Shown: positions 34,256-44,003 of the stretch, piece by piece
How the letters are laid out: each line of letters begins with the position of its first letter
How positions within the stretch are numbered: position 1 is the first letter of the stretch
Assembly (NCBI GenBank): GCA_910577605.1
Contig: CAJTON010000007.1
Location: 31,915 to 95,914, forward strand
Reading direction: 5' to 3'
DNA length: 64,000 bases
Source of the DNA: an uncultured Butyrivibrio sp.
GTDB taxonomy: Bacteria; Bacillota; Clostridia; Lachnospirales; Lachnospiraceae
Notes under the pieces: model-generated
The model's input: only the letters and a program-made list of their open reading frames with translations
What the model was told of the DNA's origin: nothing
Database searches by the model: none
Program-made: the position numbers and the translations under genes

Positions 34256-34576
34256 ATGGATTCCGAAAAAGATAATACTGAATGTTGCTGTTTTTCATCA
34301 AAGACAAAGGAACGCACTGATAAAGAGTATAAAAGCCTTGCCAACAGACTTAACCGCATAGAGGGTCAGGTGCGCGGCATAAAAAAGATGCTGGATAGCG
34401 ACGCGTACTGCGTGGATATACTAATGCAGGTATCGGCGGTAAACGCAGCGCTCAACAGCTTCAGCAAGGAGCTTTTGGCAAATCATATAAGGACTTGCGT
34501 CGCGGATGATATAAGGGCGGGAAATGACGGGGTCATAGACGAGCTTGTCGCGACGCTGCAGAAACTTATGAGATAG
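34256..34576 (+). CDS. csoR: Copper-sensing repressor CsoR
   Basis: A 106-residue CsoR/RcnR-family repressor. The copper ligands Cys52, His77 and Cys81 (YCVDIL and NHIRTC) have the same spacing as Cys36-His61-Cys65 of Mycobacterium CsoR, which marks copper rather than nickel/cobalt sensing. NRIEGQVRGIKKML is the DNA-binding and tetramer region. The N-terminus carries an extra CCC triplet (residues 10-12) that may also bind metal. It represses itself and copA through the operator just upstream. TGGAGG precedes the start; 14 nt separate it from copA. Confidence 0.93.
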   Translation: MDSEKDNTECCCFSSKTKERTDKEYKSLANRLNRIEGQVRGIKKMLDSDAYCVDILMQVSAVNAALNSFSKELLANHIRTCVADDIRAGNDGVIDELVATLQKLMR

Positions 34577-34590
34577 GGGGCTATTCGGAT

Positions 34591-37095
34591 ATGGAGCATT
34601 ATTCGGTGACTGGCATGAGCTGCGCGGCTTGCAGCGCCCATGTCGAAAAAGCGGTGTCAGCCGTAGAGGGTGTGGAAAGCGTGAGCGTGAGCCTTCTCAC
34701 CAATTCAATGGCGGTGGAGGGCAGCGCCGCCTGCTCCGAGGTCATAGAGGCGGTGCAGAAGGCGGGATACGGAGCGAGCCTTAAAGGTGAAGAGAATAAA
34801 AGCAATACGGCGGAAGAGGCGGCGGACGGACTTGAGGACAAAGAAACTCCGGTTCTAAAGAGAAGGCTTATCCTGTCGCTTATCTTCCTTGTTCCGCTTA
34901 TGTATGTGTCGATGGGACATGTGATGTGGGGGTGGTATGTTCCCCGGTTCATAGCGGACAGTCATCTTGTGATAGGGCTTATCGAGCTGCTTTTTACGAT
35001 AGTCATTATGGTCATAAACAAAAAATTCTTCGTAAACGGCATCGGTGCGCTGCTTCGGCGCTCGCCGAATATGGATACACTTGTAGCGATAGGCGCGGGC
35101 GCGGCGTTCGGATACAGCACCTATGCTCTTTTTGCGATGGCTTACGCCGCGGATATGGGTGATTACGCCGCCGAGCATATGTATATGCACGAGTTTTATT
35201 TTGAGTCGGCGGCGATGATACTGACACTGATTACGGTCGGAAAAATGCTGGAGGCGCGTTCAAAAGGCAAAACAACGGACGCTTTAAAAAGTCTGATGAA
35301 GCTTGCCCCGAAGCTTGCGATGGTAGTCAGGGACGGAGCCGAGGTAAGCGTGCCCGTAGGAGAAGTGAAAAAGGGAGATATTTTCGTGGTCAGACCGGGA
35401 GAAAGCATTCCTGTGGACGGCGTTGTGCTTGAGGGATTCGGAGCCGTAGACGAGTCGGCGCTTACCGGAGAGAGCATTCCCGTTGACAAGCAGGTGGGTG
35501 AAAATGTTTCGGCTGCCACGATAAACCGCTCCGGTTTCCTTAAATGCGAGGCAACGAGGGTAGGAGAGGATACTACGCTGTCGCAGATCATCCGTATGGT
35601 AAGCGACGCGGCTGCGACGAAGGCCCCGATAGCGAAAGCGGCGGATAGGGTTTCGGGCATTTTTGTTCCCGTGGTTATGGGAATCGCCGCCGTGACCGTC
35701 GCCGTCTGGCTGATTGCGGGCGGCGGCATAGGTACGGCGCTCGGACGCGGGATAGCGGTGCTTGTCATAAGCTGTCCTTGTGCGCTCGGACTCGCCACGC
35801 CTGTCGCGATCATGGTCGGGAGCGGAGTAGGAGCGAGGGGCGGTATTCTTTTTAAGACGGCGGCGGCGCTTGAGGCGTCGGGAAGAACGTCGATAGTCGT
35901 GCTCGATAAGACCGGGACGATAACCGTGGGAGCGCCGAAGGTCACGGATATTATCGCGGCGGAGCAGATTTCGGAGAGCGGGCTTTTAAGGCTTGCCTAC
36001 GCGCTTGAAGTCAAAAGCGAGCACCCTTTAGCGGGCGCGGTAGTGGATTACTGTAAAGCAAAATCAGTGGAGCTTATGGAAAGCGGTTCCTTTGCGGCGC
36101 ACAGCGGCAGCGGCGTGAGCGCCGATATAGACGGAGCGCCCGCAAGAGGCGGAAATTATGATTTTGTGAACGGTTTTGCCAAAATAAGCGACGATATGCG
36201 CGTGAAGGCTGAGCACTTGGCAGAGGAGGGCAAAACGCCGCTTTATTTTGCAAAGGATGGAGCGCTATACGGAATCATCGCGGTTTCGGACGTGATAAAG
36301 GAGGACAGTCCCGAGGCGATAAAGCGAATGAAGGATATGGGGCTGCGCGTTGTGATGCTCACCGGGGACAACGAAAAAACGGCGAGAGCGATCGGCAGAC
36401 AGGCGGGCGTCGACGAGGTCATAGCGGGAGTGCTGCCGGACGGCAAGGAGGCGGTCGTAAAGGAATTTCTGGCAAAGGGAAGGACCGCCATGGTGGGAGA
36501 CGGGATCAACGACGCGCCCGCGCTCACAAGAGCGGATATTGGAATCGCGATCGGAGCGGGAGCGGACGTGGCGATAGACGCGGCGGACGTCGTGCTGATG
36601 AAAAGCAGTCTGAGTGACGTTCCGGCGGCAGTTCATCTCGGACGCAAGGTCCTGAGAAACATACACGAGAATCTTTTCTGGGCTTTTATATATAATATAA
36701 TCGGAATACCTATCGCGGCGGGAGTTTTTTATCCGCTGCTCGGATGGAAGCTGAATCCTATGTTCGGCGCGGCGGCGATGAGCCTTTCAAGCTTCTGCGT
36801 CGTTACAAACGCCCTGCGGCTTAATTTTATCAGGCTGCACGGCAGGAATAAATCACAAAATAATCAAAACGAAAAGGAGATTTCTATGAAAAAAACGATC
36901 ACCTTAACCGGAATGATGTGCGAGCACTGCGAAATGAGGGTGAAAAAGGCTTTGGAGGCGCTTCCTCAGGTAACCTCCGCCGCGCCGGACCACAAGAAAA
37001 ATATCGTCGAGGTCGTTACCGACGGGGAGATCGACGACGAAACGCTTATTTCCGTGATAGAAAAAGAAGGCTACAAGGCGGAAGGAGTGAACTGA
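34591..37095 (+). CDS. copA: Copper-exporting P-type ATPase with C-terminal CopZ-like domain
   Basis: An 834-residue P1B-type ATPase. An N-terminal HMA domain has GMSCAAC (Cys11, Cys14). The transporter core has the ion-binding CPC motif (Cys395-Pro-Cys397) in SCPCALGLATP, the phosphorylated Asp439 in DKTGT, and VGDGINDAPAL. After the last membrane segments the frame runs without a stop into a second HMA domain (residues 766-834) with GMMCEHC, which in related bacteria is a separate chaperone, CopZ. It exports Cu(I) across the membrane. Regulation is by CsoR. The internal start at 36886 is described as its own entry. Confidence 0.95.
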   Translation: MEHYSVTGMSCAACSAHVEKAVSAVEGVESVSVSLLTNSMAVEGSAACSEVIEAVQKAGYGASLKGEENKSNTAEEAADGLEDKETPVLKRRLILSLIFLVPLMYVSMGHVMWGWYVPRFIADSHLVIGLIELLFTIVIMVINKKFFVNGIGALLRRSPNMDTLVAIGAGAAFGYSTYALFAMAYAADMGDYAAEHMYMHEFYFESAAMILTLITVGKMLEARSKGKTTDALKSLMKLAPKLAMVVRDGAEVSVPVGEVKKGDIFVVRPGESIPVDGVVLEGFGAVDESALTGESIPVDKQVGENVSAATINRSGFLKCEATRVGEDTTLSQIIRMVSDAAATKAPIAKAADRVSGIFVPVVMGIAAVTVAVWLIAGGGIGTALGRGIAVLVISCPCALGLATPVAIMVGSGVGARGGILFKTAAALEASGRTSIVVLDKTGTITVGAPKVTDIIAAEQISESGLLRLAYALEVKSEHPLAGAVVDYCKAKSVELMESGSFAAHSGSGVSADIDGAPARGGNYDFVNGFAKISDDMRVKAEHLAEEGKTPLYFAKDGALYGIIAVSDVIKEDSPEAIKRMKDMGLRVVMLTGDNEKTARAIGRQAGVDEVIAGVLPDGKEAVVKEFLAKGRTAMVGDGINDAPALTRADIGIAIGAGADVAIDAADVVLMKSSLSDVPAAVHLGRKVLRNIHENLFWAFIYNIIGIPIAAGVFYPLLGWKLNPMFGAAAMSLSSFCVVTNALRLNFIRLHGRNKSQNNQNEKEISMKKTITLTGMMCEHCEMRVKKALEALPQVTSAAPDHKKNIVEVVTDGEIDDETLISVIEKEGYKAEGVN
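36886..37095 (+). CDS. copZ: Possible stand-alone copper chaperone from an internal start in copA
   Basis: Within copA, in the same frame, AAAAGGAG (36873-36880) is followed 5 nt later by ATG 36886, which opens a 69-residue HMA domain protein (MKKTITLTGMMCEHCEMRVK at its start; ligands Cys12 and Cys15). This is exactly the size and start of free CopZ chaperones. The ribosome binding site and the low-complexity linker before it (KSQNNQNEKEIS in CopA) suggest that two genes were joined by loss of the copA stop, while translation from the old start may persist. Both a fusion and a free chaperone could be made. Confidence 0.6.
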   Translation: MKKTITLTGMMCEHCEMRVKKALEALPQVTSAAPDHKKNIVEVVTDGEIDDETLISVIEKEGYKAEGVN

Positions 37096-37134
37096 GGGGA
37101 GAAATCCTTTTGATATAGGTGATATAATGATGTT

Positions 37135-37171
37135 AAAAACGCTGTCCTTATTATGTAAGGACAGCGTTTTA
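37135..37171 (+). terminator. Terminator after copA
   Basis: AAAACGCTGTCCTTA and TAAGGACAGCGTTTT form a perfect 15-bp stem with a short loop, ending in T-run; strong in both directions, serving the convergent SCP2-like gene too. Confidence 0.85.
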
Positions 37172-37214
37172 CTGTAACAAACTTTATGTAACTGATTACG
37201 GCGGGGCTTAAAGT

Positions 37215-37541
37215 CTAGCATCTCAGCATTATTTCCTGAAGCATAAAGGCTTTGTCAAGACCGCCTCTTGCGTGGATCTTGCCCTCCTGATACAGCACCT
37301 CGATGTCTTTTTTGCCTGTGATAATATCGAAAAGCACGTCCGCCGATATTGTGAGGATAACGTCCCTGTCGTAGTATTCATACGGAGCGATATGCAGGCA
37401 TCCTCCTCCGACCTCGATATAGAAAGCGCCCTCTCCCTCTCCGCGAATGTCTATTTCTACGGCGAGATGTTCCTTGATATTGCTGGTATCAGCGTCCTTG
37501 TATAACTGTTTAACTTTTTCCACGATTTCCTCATAAGTCAT
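37215..37541 (-). CDS. SCP2 sterol-binding-domain protein
   Basis: A 108-residue protein with an SCP2-like fold: FYIEVGGGCLHIAPYEYYDRD and VILTISADVLFDIITGKKD, followed by the lipid-pocket region ALYQEGKIHARGG-like sequence. Members bind lipids or other hydrophobic ligands; in bacteria their role is mostly unknown. I place the start at ATG 37541 (MTYEEIVEKV), with GAAGGGCGG about 11 nt upstream; a GTG at 37550 is nearer to that motif than is usual. It is convergent with copA and divergent from lepA. Confidence 0.82.
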   Translation of the reverse strand: MTYEEIVEKVKQLYKDADTSNIKEHLAVEIDIRGEGEGAFYIEVGGGCLHIAPYEYYDRDVILTISADVLFDIITGKKDIEVLYQEGKIHARGGLDKAFMLQEIMLRC

Positions 37542-37726
37542 AATAAGCACCGCCCTTCTGTCTCTGATCTGAGTTAAAACAAAGTCCGTAAAGCTGTTCT
37601 TAAATCTATAAATGAAGCTGTATGAAATGATAATTGTTTATTTATTAACATTATAACATAGCGGCGTTATTCTTTCAATGCCTGTTATTTTTTATTTTTA
37701 CTGAAGGGTCGAAATGGTTTCTTAAC

Positions 37727-37755
37727 TTGAAAAAACGCAGGGATTATGGTAGACT
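37727..37755 (+). promoter_or_regulatory. lepA promoter
   Basis: TTGAAA (37727-37732), 17-nt spacer, TAGACT (37750-37755) with an extended TGG before the -10; 56 nt upstream of the lepA start. Confidence 0.55.
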
Positions 37756-37810
37756 TGGACTGTAAATATTTAAAAAATATTATTTGCCGAAGAAATATCA
37801 AGGAGTTTTT

Positions 37811-39625
37811 ATGTCAAATATAGATCAGAAAAGAATCAGGAATTTCTGCATTATCGCGCATATTGATCACGGAAAATCCACGTTAGCGGACAGGATAATA
37901 GAGAAAACGGGACTGCTTACCAGCCGTGAGATGCAGGCGCAGGTGCTTGACAATATGGAGCTTGAGAGGGAGCGCGGGATAACCATCAAAGCGCAGACCG
38001 TGCGCATCGTTTATAAGGCGCAGGACGGGGAGGAATATATTTTCAATCTGATAGACACGCCCGGTCATGTGGATTTTAACTATGAGGTCTCAAGAAGCCT
38101 TGCCGCGTGCGAGGGCGCGATACTTGTAGTGGATGCGGCACAGGGAATAGAGGCGCAGACGCTTGCCAATGTGTACATGGCGATCGATCATGACCTTGAG
38201 GTTTTTCCGGTAATAAATAAAATCGATCTTCCGAGCGCCGAGCCTGAGCGTGTTAAGGACGAAATTGAGGATATAATAGGAATAGAGGCGCAGGACGCGC
38301 CGCTTATTTCAGCCAAGAACGGGATCAATATCGAGGAGGTGCTTGAGGCGGTCGTGCACAAGCTGCCCGCGCCTGAGGGCGACCCTGACTCGCCGCTTGC
38401 CGCCCTTATTTTCGATTCGGTTTACGACTCCTACAAGGGCGTTATCGTTTTCTGCCGTATCAAGGAGGGCAGGGTGAAAAGAGGCACCAAGATCCGCATG
38501 ATGGCTACGGGCGCGGAGGCGGACGTGGTCGAGGTCGGATATTTCGGTGCGGGTCAGTTCATCCCCTGCGAGGAGCTTTCGTCGGGGCTTGTCGGCTATA
38601 TTATGGCGAGCATAAAAAACGTCAAGGACACGAGAGTGGGAGATACGATAACGGACGCTCAGAATCCCTGCGCCGAGCCGCTTCCCGGATATAAAAAAGT
38701 TAATCCGATGGTTTACTGCGGTCTTTATCCCGCTGACGGCGCGCACTACGAGGACCTTAAGGACGCGCTTGAAAAGCTTCAGCTGAACGATGCTTCGCTT
38801 TTTTACGAGCCGGAGACCTCGGTCGCCCTCGGCTTCGGGTACAGATGCGGCTTCCTCGGTCTTCTTCATCTTGAGATAATTCAGGAAAGACTTGAAAGAG
38901 AATATAATCTTGACCTTGTGACTACGGCGCCGAGCGTTGTGTACAAGATCCATAAGACGGACGGTTCGGTTATCGACCTTACCAATCCGTCCAATCTTCC
39001 GGATCTGTCGGTGATAGAATATATGGAGGAGCCTGTTGTGGACGCGGAGATAATGGTCACCTCCGAATATGTCGGAGCCATTATGAAGCTATGTCAGGAA
39101 AGGCGCGGGGAGTATATCGGAATGGAATATATCGAGGGAACGAGGGCGCTGATAAAATACGTCCTTCCTCTCAATGAGATAATTTACGACTTCTTTGACG
39201 CGCTCAAATCCCGTTCGCGCGGCTATGCGTCCTTTGATTATCAGCTTAAGGGCTATAAGCAGTCGAAGCTGTGCAAGCTTGATATTCTTGTCCACCACGA
39301 GGAGGTTGACGCGCTTTCGTTCATAGTTTTTGAAGGGAGCGCATACGAGCGAGGCAGGAAGATGTGCGAGAAGCTCAAAGAAGAGATCCCCAGACAGCTT
39401 TTTGAGATCCCCATACAGGCGGCTATCGGAAGCAAGATAATAGCGAGGGAGACAGTAAAGGCGCTTAGAAAGGACGTGCTTGCCAAGTGCTACGGCGGCG
39501 ACATTTCGCGTAAGAAGAAGCTGCTTGAGAAGCAGAAGGAGGGCAAGAAGCGCATGAGGCAGATAGGTAATGTCGAGATACCGCAGAAGGCGTTTATGAG
39601 CGTGCTCAAGCTTGACGACGAATAA
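37811..39625 (+). CDS. lepA: Elongation factor 4 (LepA)
   Basis: A 604-residue translational GTPase. G1 is [13 protein letters not shown], then [24 protein letters not shown] and VINKIDLP; the C-terminal domain ends with [17 protein letters not shown], the LepA-specific part. It assists ribosome function under ionic or other stress. ATG 37811 follows AAGGAGTTTTT; codons further upstream (starting at 37784) belong to the leader. Length is normal. It is followed by a DUF5662 gene and hemW, a frequent lepA-hemW neighbourhood in Firmicutes. Confidence 0.97.
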   Translation: MSNIDQKRIRNFCIIAHIDHGKSTLADRIIEKTGLLTSREMQAQVLDNMELERERGITIKAQTVRIVYKAQDGEEYIFNLIDTPGHVDFNYEVSRSLAACEGAILVVDAAQGIEAQTLANVYMAIDHDLEVFPVINKIDLPSAEPERVKDEIEDIIGIEAQDAPLISAKNGINIEEVLEAVVHKLPAPEGDPDSPLAALIFDSVYDSYKGVIVFCRIKEGRVKRGTKIRMMATGAEADVVEVGYFGAGQFIPCEELSSGLVGYIMASIKNVKDTRVGDTITDAQNPCAEPLPGYKKVNPMVYCGLYPADGAHYEDLKDALEKLQLNDASLFYEPETSVALGFGYRCGFLGLLHLEIIQERLEREYNLDLVTTAPSVVYKIHKTDGSVIDLTNPSNLPDLSVIEYMEEPVVDAEIMVTSEYVGAIMKLCQERRGEYIGMEYIEGTRALIKYVLPLNEIIYDFFDALKSRSRGYASFDYQLKGYKQSKLCKLDILVHHEEVDALSFIVFEGSAYERGRKMCEKLKEEIPRQLFEIPIQAAIGSKIIARETVKALRKDVLAKCYGGDISRKKKLLEKQKEGKKRMRQIGNVEIPQKAFMSVLKLDDE

Positions 39626-39695
39626 ATTATTACAAACAAACCCTGTCCGGCGGAACCGTCCGGCAAAACGTTTTATATTAAGGTCAGGAGGATAT

Positions 39696-40277
39696 ATGAA
39701 ATATTTTAAAAATGCCCTTGCTCATTTTAAGACAATAACCAGACACAGACATGAGGTAATGAAGAACTGCTTCCGCGCTGGAATCGGTTTTCAGGGACTT
39801 TTTCACGATCTGTCAAAATATATGCCGGCGGAATTTCTGCCGGGCGTAAAATATTTTCAAGGAGACAGAAGTCCGAACGAGATGGAACGCGAGACTATCG
39901 GCTATTCAAACGCGTGGATGCACCACAAAGGACGCAACAGACACCATTACGAGTATTGGAACGACTATAATCCTAAGACAAAGCGCATCGAGGCGGTAAA
40001 AATGCCCGACAGATATTTTGTCGAGATGGTGTGCGACCGCATAGCGGCGAGCAAGATTTATTACGGCGAAGACTATACGGATGCCTCCTCACTGAATTAC
40101 TATCTGCGCAAAAAAGGCAAAATGTTCATTAATCCTGAGACGGAGCGCGACCTTGAAAAAATACTGAGAATACTTGCCGATAAGGGTGAGAAAAAGGTGT
40201 TCCGCATACTCAGGCGCATAGCTAGAAAAGACCGTATTCGCCGTATCAGAAATCTGGTAAAGAAGCTGTTTCGATGA
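39696..40277 (+). CDS. DUF5662-family protein
   Basis: A 193-residue protein of a family common in Clostridia. It shows FHDLSKYMPAEFLPGVKYFQ, SNAWMHHKGRNRHHYEYW and DRYFVEMVCDRIAASKIYYG. The HD pair and clustered histidines suggest a metal-binding, possibly HD-like hydrolase, but no function is established. The C-terminus is very basic (RRIARKDRIRRIRNLVKK). TCAGGAGG precedes ATG 39696, and the stop overlaps the hemW start (ATGA). Confidence 0.85.
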   Translation: MKYFKNALAHFKTITRHRHEVMKNCFRAGIGFQGLFHDLSKYMPAEFLPGVKYFQGDRSPNEMERETIGYSNAWMHHKGRNRHHYEYWNDYNPKTKRIEAVKMPDRYFVEMVCDRIAASKIYYGEDYTDASSLNYYLRKKGKMFINPETERDLEKILRILADKGEKKVFRILRRIARKDRIRRIRNLVKKLFR

Positions 40278-41410
40278 TAAAAGATTTGGGAATTTATATT
40301 CATATACCCTTCTGCGTGTCAAAATGTCTTTACTGCGATTTTTTTTCGCTTCCCGCCGACAGCGGAACAAAAAACGCGTATATTGACGCTCTTTGCAGGC
40401 AGACAGAGAGTGCGGCGGGTGAAGTCAGGGACGGATACAGGGTGGTTTCGGTCTTTTTCGGAGGCGGTACTCCGTCGATACTTGAGGCGGGAATGCTGAT
40501 GAAGGTCCTTGACTGCGTGCGCGCCAATTTTGTTATGGCTGAGGACTGCGAGACGACCGTCGAGTGTAATCCCGGCACCGTTGACGCGGTAAAGCTAGGA
40601 ATATACAGGCAGAGCGGCGTGAACAGACTAAGCTTCGGACTTCAGTCGGCGGATGATTCAGAGCTTCGCGCGCTGGGAAGGATACACACCTTCAGAGATT
40701 TTCTTGAATCCTATGAAGCCGCCCGCAAAAGCGGCTTTGACAATATAAACGTCGATCTGATGTCGGCGCTGCCGGGGCAGACGCTAAAAAGCTGGTCGAG
40801 GACATTGAAAACGGTTGCGGCGCTCAGACCGGAGCACATATCCGCGTACAGTCTCATAATCGAGGACGGCACTCCGCTTGCCGAGGCGGTATCTGCCGAC
40901 AGACAGGCGCTTTTTCTGCCGGACGAGGAGACTGAGCGCGAAATGTATTATCTTACCGGAGAATATCTCGAAGCCGCGGGCTACGGACATTATGAAATTT
41001 CAAATTACGCGAGACCGGGGCGTGAGTGCAGGCACAACATTATCTATTGGAAAAGAGGAGATTATATAGGCTTCGGAGCGGGAGCGTCGTCTTTTTTAAA
41101 CGAAAAAAGATACGCAGCCGCCAAGGATATACTAGGGTATATTGAAGCTCCCGCTAAGGCTTTCGGGGAGCCGGAAACGCTGACCGCGTCGGATTCTATG
41201 GCTGAATTTATGTTTCTCGGAATGAGAATGCTCTGCGGAGTGAAGCGCAGCGATTTCAGACAGAATTTCGGCAGGCAGCTTGACAACGTTTACGGTGAGG
41301 TGATTAATAAATACGTCCGGTCGGGGCATATTATTGACGATGGGGAAACCGTGAGACTTAACAGGACGGGAATCGACGTGAGCAATTATATCTTTGCGGA
41401 TTTTATATAA
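40274..41410 (+). CDS. hemW: Radical SAM heme chaperone HemW
   Basis: A 378-residue radical SAM protein once annotated as oxygen-independent coproporphyrinogen oxidase. The 4Fe-4S ligands are Cys-x3-Cys-x2-Cys in IPFCVSKCLYCDFF. FGGGTPSIL and VNRLSFGLQSADD are typical, as is the C-terminal HemN domain. It lacks the extra N-terminal cysteine of true HemN, so HemW (heme insertion chaperone) is preferred. Translation is coupled to the upstream gene by a 4-nt overlap. Confidence 0.92.
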   Translation: MIKDLGIYIHIPFCVSKCLYCDFFSLPADSGTKNAYIDALCRQTESAAGEVRDGYRVVSVFFGGGTPSILEAGMLMKVLDCVRANFVMAEDCETTVECNPGTVDAVKLGIYRQSGVNRLSFGLQSADDSELRALGRIHTFRDFLESYEAARKSGFDNINVDLMSALPGQTLKSWSRTLKTVAALRPEHISAYSLIIEDGTPLAEAVSADRQALFLPDEETEREMYYLTGEYLEAAGYGHYEISNYARPGRECRHNIIYWKRGDYIGFGAGASSFLNEKRYAAAKDILGYIEAPAKAFGEPETLTASDSMAEFMFLGMRMLCGVKRSDFRQNFGRQLDNVYGEVINKYVRSGHIIDDGETVRLNRTGIDVSNYIFADFI

Positions 41411-41469
41411 GCTCTTTGGAGCGCAATGCCGTGTGATGAATCACGGAGAATAAGATTAGGAGAATACAA

Positions 41470-42231
41470 ATGAAACGTAAGCTTATATCGTGGAACGTAA
41501 ACGGGCTTCGCGCCTGTCTTGACAAGGGATTCATGGACTTTTTCGACGAGGCGGACGCCGATATTTTCTGCCTTCAGGAAATAAAGCTGAGCGAGGGACA
41601 GCTTGAATGGAACAAGGAGGGCTATCACGCTTTCTGGAATTATGCCGAGAAAAAGGGTTACTCCGGCACGGCTATATTCTGTAAGGAGGAGCCGATTTCG
41701 GTAAGCCGCGGAATTGGAATAGACGCGCACGACCATGAGGGCAGGGTGATAACGCTTGAATTTGAGAAGTTCTATATGGTCACGGTCTACACGCCCAATT
41801 CGCAGCGCGAGCTTACAAGGCTTGAGTACCGCATGGAGTGGGAGGACGCGTTCAGGCATTATCTTCTCGCGCTCAAAGCGAAAAAGCCCGTCGTGGTAAC
41901 GGGAGATATGAATGTGGCGCACAAGGAGATCGACCTCAAGAATCCTAAGACCAACCGACGCAACGCGGGCTTTACCGACGAGGAGAGAGGCAAGATGACG
42001 GCGCTTCTTGAGGCGGGCTTTATCGACACCTTCCGGTATTTTTATCCGGATGCGGCGGACCGTTACAGCTGGTGGTCTTATATGTTCAAGGCGAGGGAGA
42101 AGAACGCGGGGTGGCGCATTGATTATTTTCTTGCGTCGGAGGAGCTTTGGGACTCGCTTGTAAGCGCGGATATACATCACAGCGTTCTTGGCTCCGACCA
42201 TTGTCCCGTGGAGCTTGTGCTGGATATTTAG
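41470..42231 (+). CDS. exoA: Exodeoxyribonuclease III
   Basis: A 253-residue AP endonuclease/3'-5' exonuclease of the XthA/ExoA family for base-excision repair. The sequence shows SWNVNGLRACLDKGF, CLQEIKL with the metal-binding glutamate, TGDMNVAHKEIDLKNP, and the C-terminal GSDHCPVELVL with the catalytic histidine. Length matches B. subtilis ExoA. TTAGGAG lies upstream of the start. The 60-nt gap after hemW contains a small stem (CCGTG-CACGG). Confidence 0.96.
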   Translation: MKRKLISWNVNGLRACLDKGFMDFFDEADADIFCLQEIKLSEGQLEWNKEGYHAFWNYAEKKGYSGTAIFCKEEPISVSRGIGIDAHDHEGRVITLEFEKFYMVTVYTPNSQRELTRLEYRMEWEDAFRHYLLALKAKKPVVVTGDMNVAHKEIDLKNPKTNRRNAGFTDEERGKMTALLEAGFIDTFRYFYPDAADRYSWWSYMFKAREKNAGWRIDYFLASEELWDSLVSADIHHSVLGSDHCPVELVLDI

Positions 42232-42254
42232 ATGGATGTGAGCTGACAAACGCA

Positions 42255-42283
42255 TTGACTTACCTTCCGGCATGTGCTAACAT
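42255..42283 (+). promoter_or_regulatory. gpmI promoter
   Basis: TTGACT (42255-42260), 17-nt spacer, TAACAT (42278-42283) with TGC directly before the -10 (extended -10); 50 nt before the gpmI start. Confidence 0.65.
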
Positions 42284-42332
42284 CATAAATTAATGAAAAT
42301 CATAAAATTCTTTTAGAACAGGAGATATTATA

Positions 42333-43892
42333 ATGAGCAGGAAACCTACGGTGCTTCTTATCCTTGACGGATACGGGCTTAACGACAAAACAGAGGGCAA
42401 CGCTGTGGCGCTTGCCAAAACGCCGGTCATGGACAGGCTTATGAAGGAGTATCCTTTTGTAAAGGGAAACGCCAGCGGAATGGCGGTGGGACTTCCCGAC
42501 GGACAGATGGGAAATTCAGAGGTAGGGCACCTTAACATGGGAGCCGGAAGAATCGTATATCAGGAGCTTACGAGGATAACAAAGGAGATTCAGGACGGAG
42601 ATTTCTTTGAGAACGAGGCGCTTCTTAAGGCGTGCGAAAACTGCAAGGAAAAGGATTCGGCGCTCCACGCCTTCGGACTTCTTTCGGACGGCGGCGTCCA
42701 CAGTCACAACACGCATCTTTACGGACTTCTTGAGATGGCGAAGCGTCAGGGTCTTGACAAAGTGTACGTTCACTGCTTTCTTGACGGGCGCGATACGCCC
42801 CCGCAGTCGGCAAAGGGTTTTGCGGCTGACCTTGAGGAGGAGATGGCAAAAATCGGCGTAGGCAAAATCGCGACTGTTTCAGGACGTTATTACGCTATGG
42901 ACCGCGATAATAACTATGACCGCGTCGAGAAGGCATATATTGCGCTCACAAAGGGCGAGGGCAACGAGGCGGCGGGAGCCGTAGAGGGTATTCAGGCTTC
43001 GTACGACGCGGGAGTGAACGACGAGTTTGTGGTTCCTTTTGTCGTAAAAGAAAACGGCGCGCCCGTAGCTATGATAAAAGACGGGGATTCGGTCGTGTTT
43101 TTCAACTTCCGCCCAGACCGCGCGAGGGAGATAACACATTGCTTCTGCGACGATGATTTTGATAAATTTGACAGGGGAGCGCGCAAGGATATCGTTTTTG
43201 TCTGCTTCTCGGATTACGACCCGCTTATTCCCAACAAGGAGGTCGCGTTCAGGAAGGTCGAGGTCACCAATACCTTCGGAGAATGGCTCGCCAATAAGGG
43301 AATGAAGCAGGCAAGGATAGCAGAGACGGAGAAATACGCCCATGTCACTTTCTTTTTCAACGGCGGAGTGGAAAAGCCCAATGAGAACGAGGAAAGGATA
43401 CTCGTCAATTCGCCGAAGTATGTTCCGACTTACGACAAAAAGCCGAGAATGAGCGCTTACACCGTATGCGACAAGTTAAGCGAGGCTATTACGGCAAAGG
43501 ATGAAAACGGCGGGGCTTTATACGACGTTATCATCTGCAATTTTGCCAATCCCGACATGGTAGGACATACGGGAGTGCTTGACGCGGCGATAGAGGCGAT
43601 CGAGGTTATCGACAAATGCGTTGGCGAGATAGTGGAACTCATCAAGGAGGTCGACGGCACGCTTTTCATATGCGCCGACCACGGCAACGCCGAGATGCTT
43701 ATCGACTATGAAACGGGGGCGCCTTTTACGGCTCACACCACCAATCCGGTGCCTTTTATCCTCGTGAACGCGGACCCCTCGTATAAGCTCAGGGAGGGCG
43801 GCTGTCTTGCCGATATAGTTCCGACTCTTATCGAGTGCATGGGACTTGAACAGCCCGCGGAGATGACCGGGAAATCTCTTATAATAAAATAG
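42333..43892 (+). CDS. gpmI: Phosphoglycerate mutase, cofactor-independent
   Basis: A 519-residue glycolytic enzyme interconverting 3- and 2-phosphoglycerate with two Mn ions. The phosphorylated Ser62 lies in QMGNSEVGHLNMGAGR; LILDGYG at the start and CADHGNAEML near the end hold metal ligands. Length is normal. AGGAGATAT precedes the start. Mn dependence makes it pH-sensitive in spore-formers, which is known for the Bacillus enzyme. It has its own promoter. Confidence 0.97.
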   Translation: MSRKPTVLLILDGYGLNDKTEGNAVALAKTPVMDRLMKEYPFVKGNASGMAVGLPDGQMGNSEVGHLNMGAGRIVYQELTRITKEIQDGDFFENEALLKACENCKEKDSALHAFGLLSDGGVHSHNTHLYGLLEMAKRQGLDKVYVHCFLDGRDTPPQSAKGFAADLEEEMAKIGVGKIATVSGRYYAMDRDNNYDRVEKAYIALTKGEGNEAAGAVEGIQASYDAGVNDEFVVPFVVKENGAPVAMIKDGDSVVFFNFRPDRAREITHCFCDDDFDKFDRGARKDIVFVCFSDYDPLIPNKEVAFRKVEVTNTFGEWLANKGMKQARIAETEKYAHVTFFFNGGVEKPNENEERILVNSPKYVPTYDKKPRMSAYTVCDKLSEAITAKDENGGALYDVIICNFANPDMVGHTGVLDAAIEAIEVIDKCVGEIVELIKEVDGTLFICADHGNAEMLIDYETGAPFTAHTTNPVPFILVNADPSYKLREGGCLADIVPTLIECMGLEQPAEMTGKSLIIK

Positions 43893-43914
43893 AGCAAATA
43901 AAATAAATTTGCTA

Positions 43915-43943
43915 TTGAAATTATTTTCCACTTATGATAAAAT
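43915..43943 (+). promoter_or_regulatory. Promoter upstream of secG
   Basis: TTGAAA (43915-43920), 17-nt spacer, TAAAAT (43938-43943) with TGA before the -10; 60 nt before the GTG start of secG. Confidence 0.6.
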
Positions 43944-44003
43944 GTCCTTTGCGTGGGTATTTTGGCTCGCGCAAGGACTTTTTCTGATAAGGAGATTTTT
44001 AAA

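Noticed and set aside
37784..37810. Upstream in-frame start for lepA
   Set aside because: No ribosome binding site; the ATG at 37811 has AAGGAG at the right distance and gives the conserved N-terminus.
39626..39690. Terminator after lepA (CCGGCGGAACCGTCCGG)
   Set aside because: The stem is short with a mismatch and has no T-run, and the next gene follows closely.
41386..42273. Open frame of 295 codons on the - strand
   Set aside because: Antisense to exoA and without any family signature.
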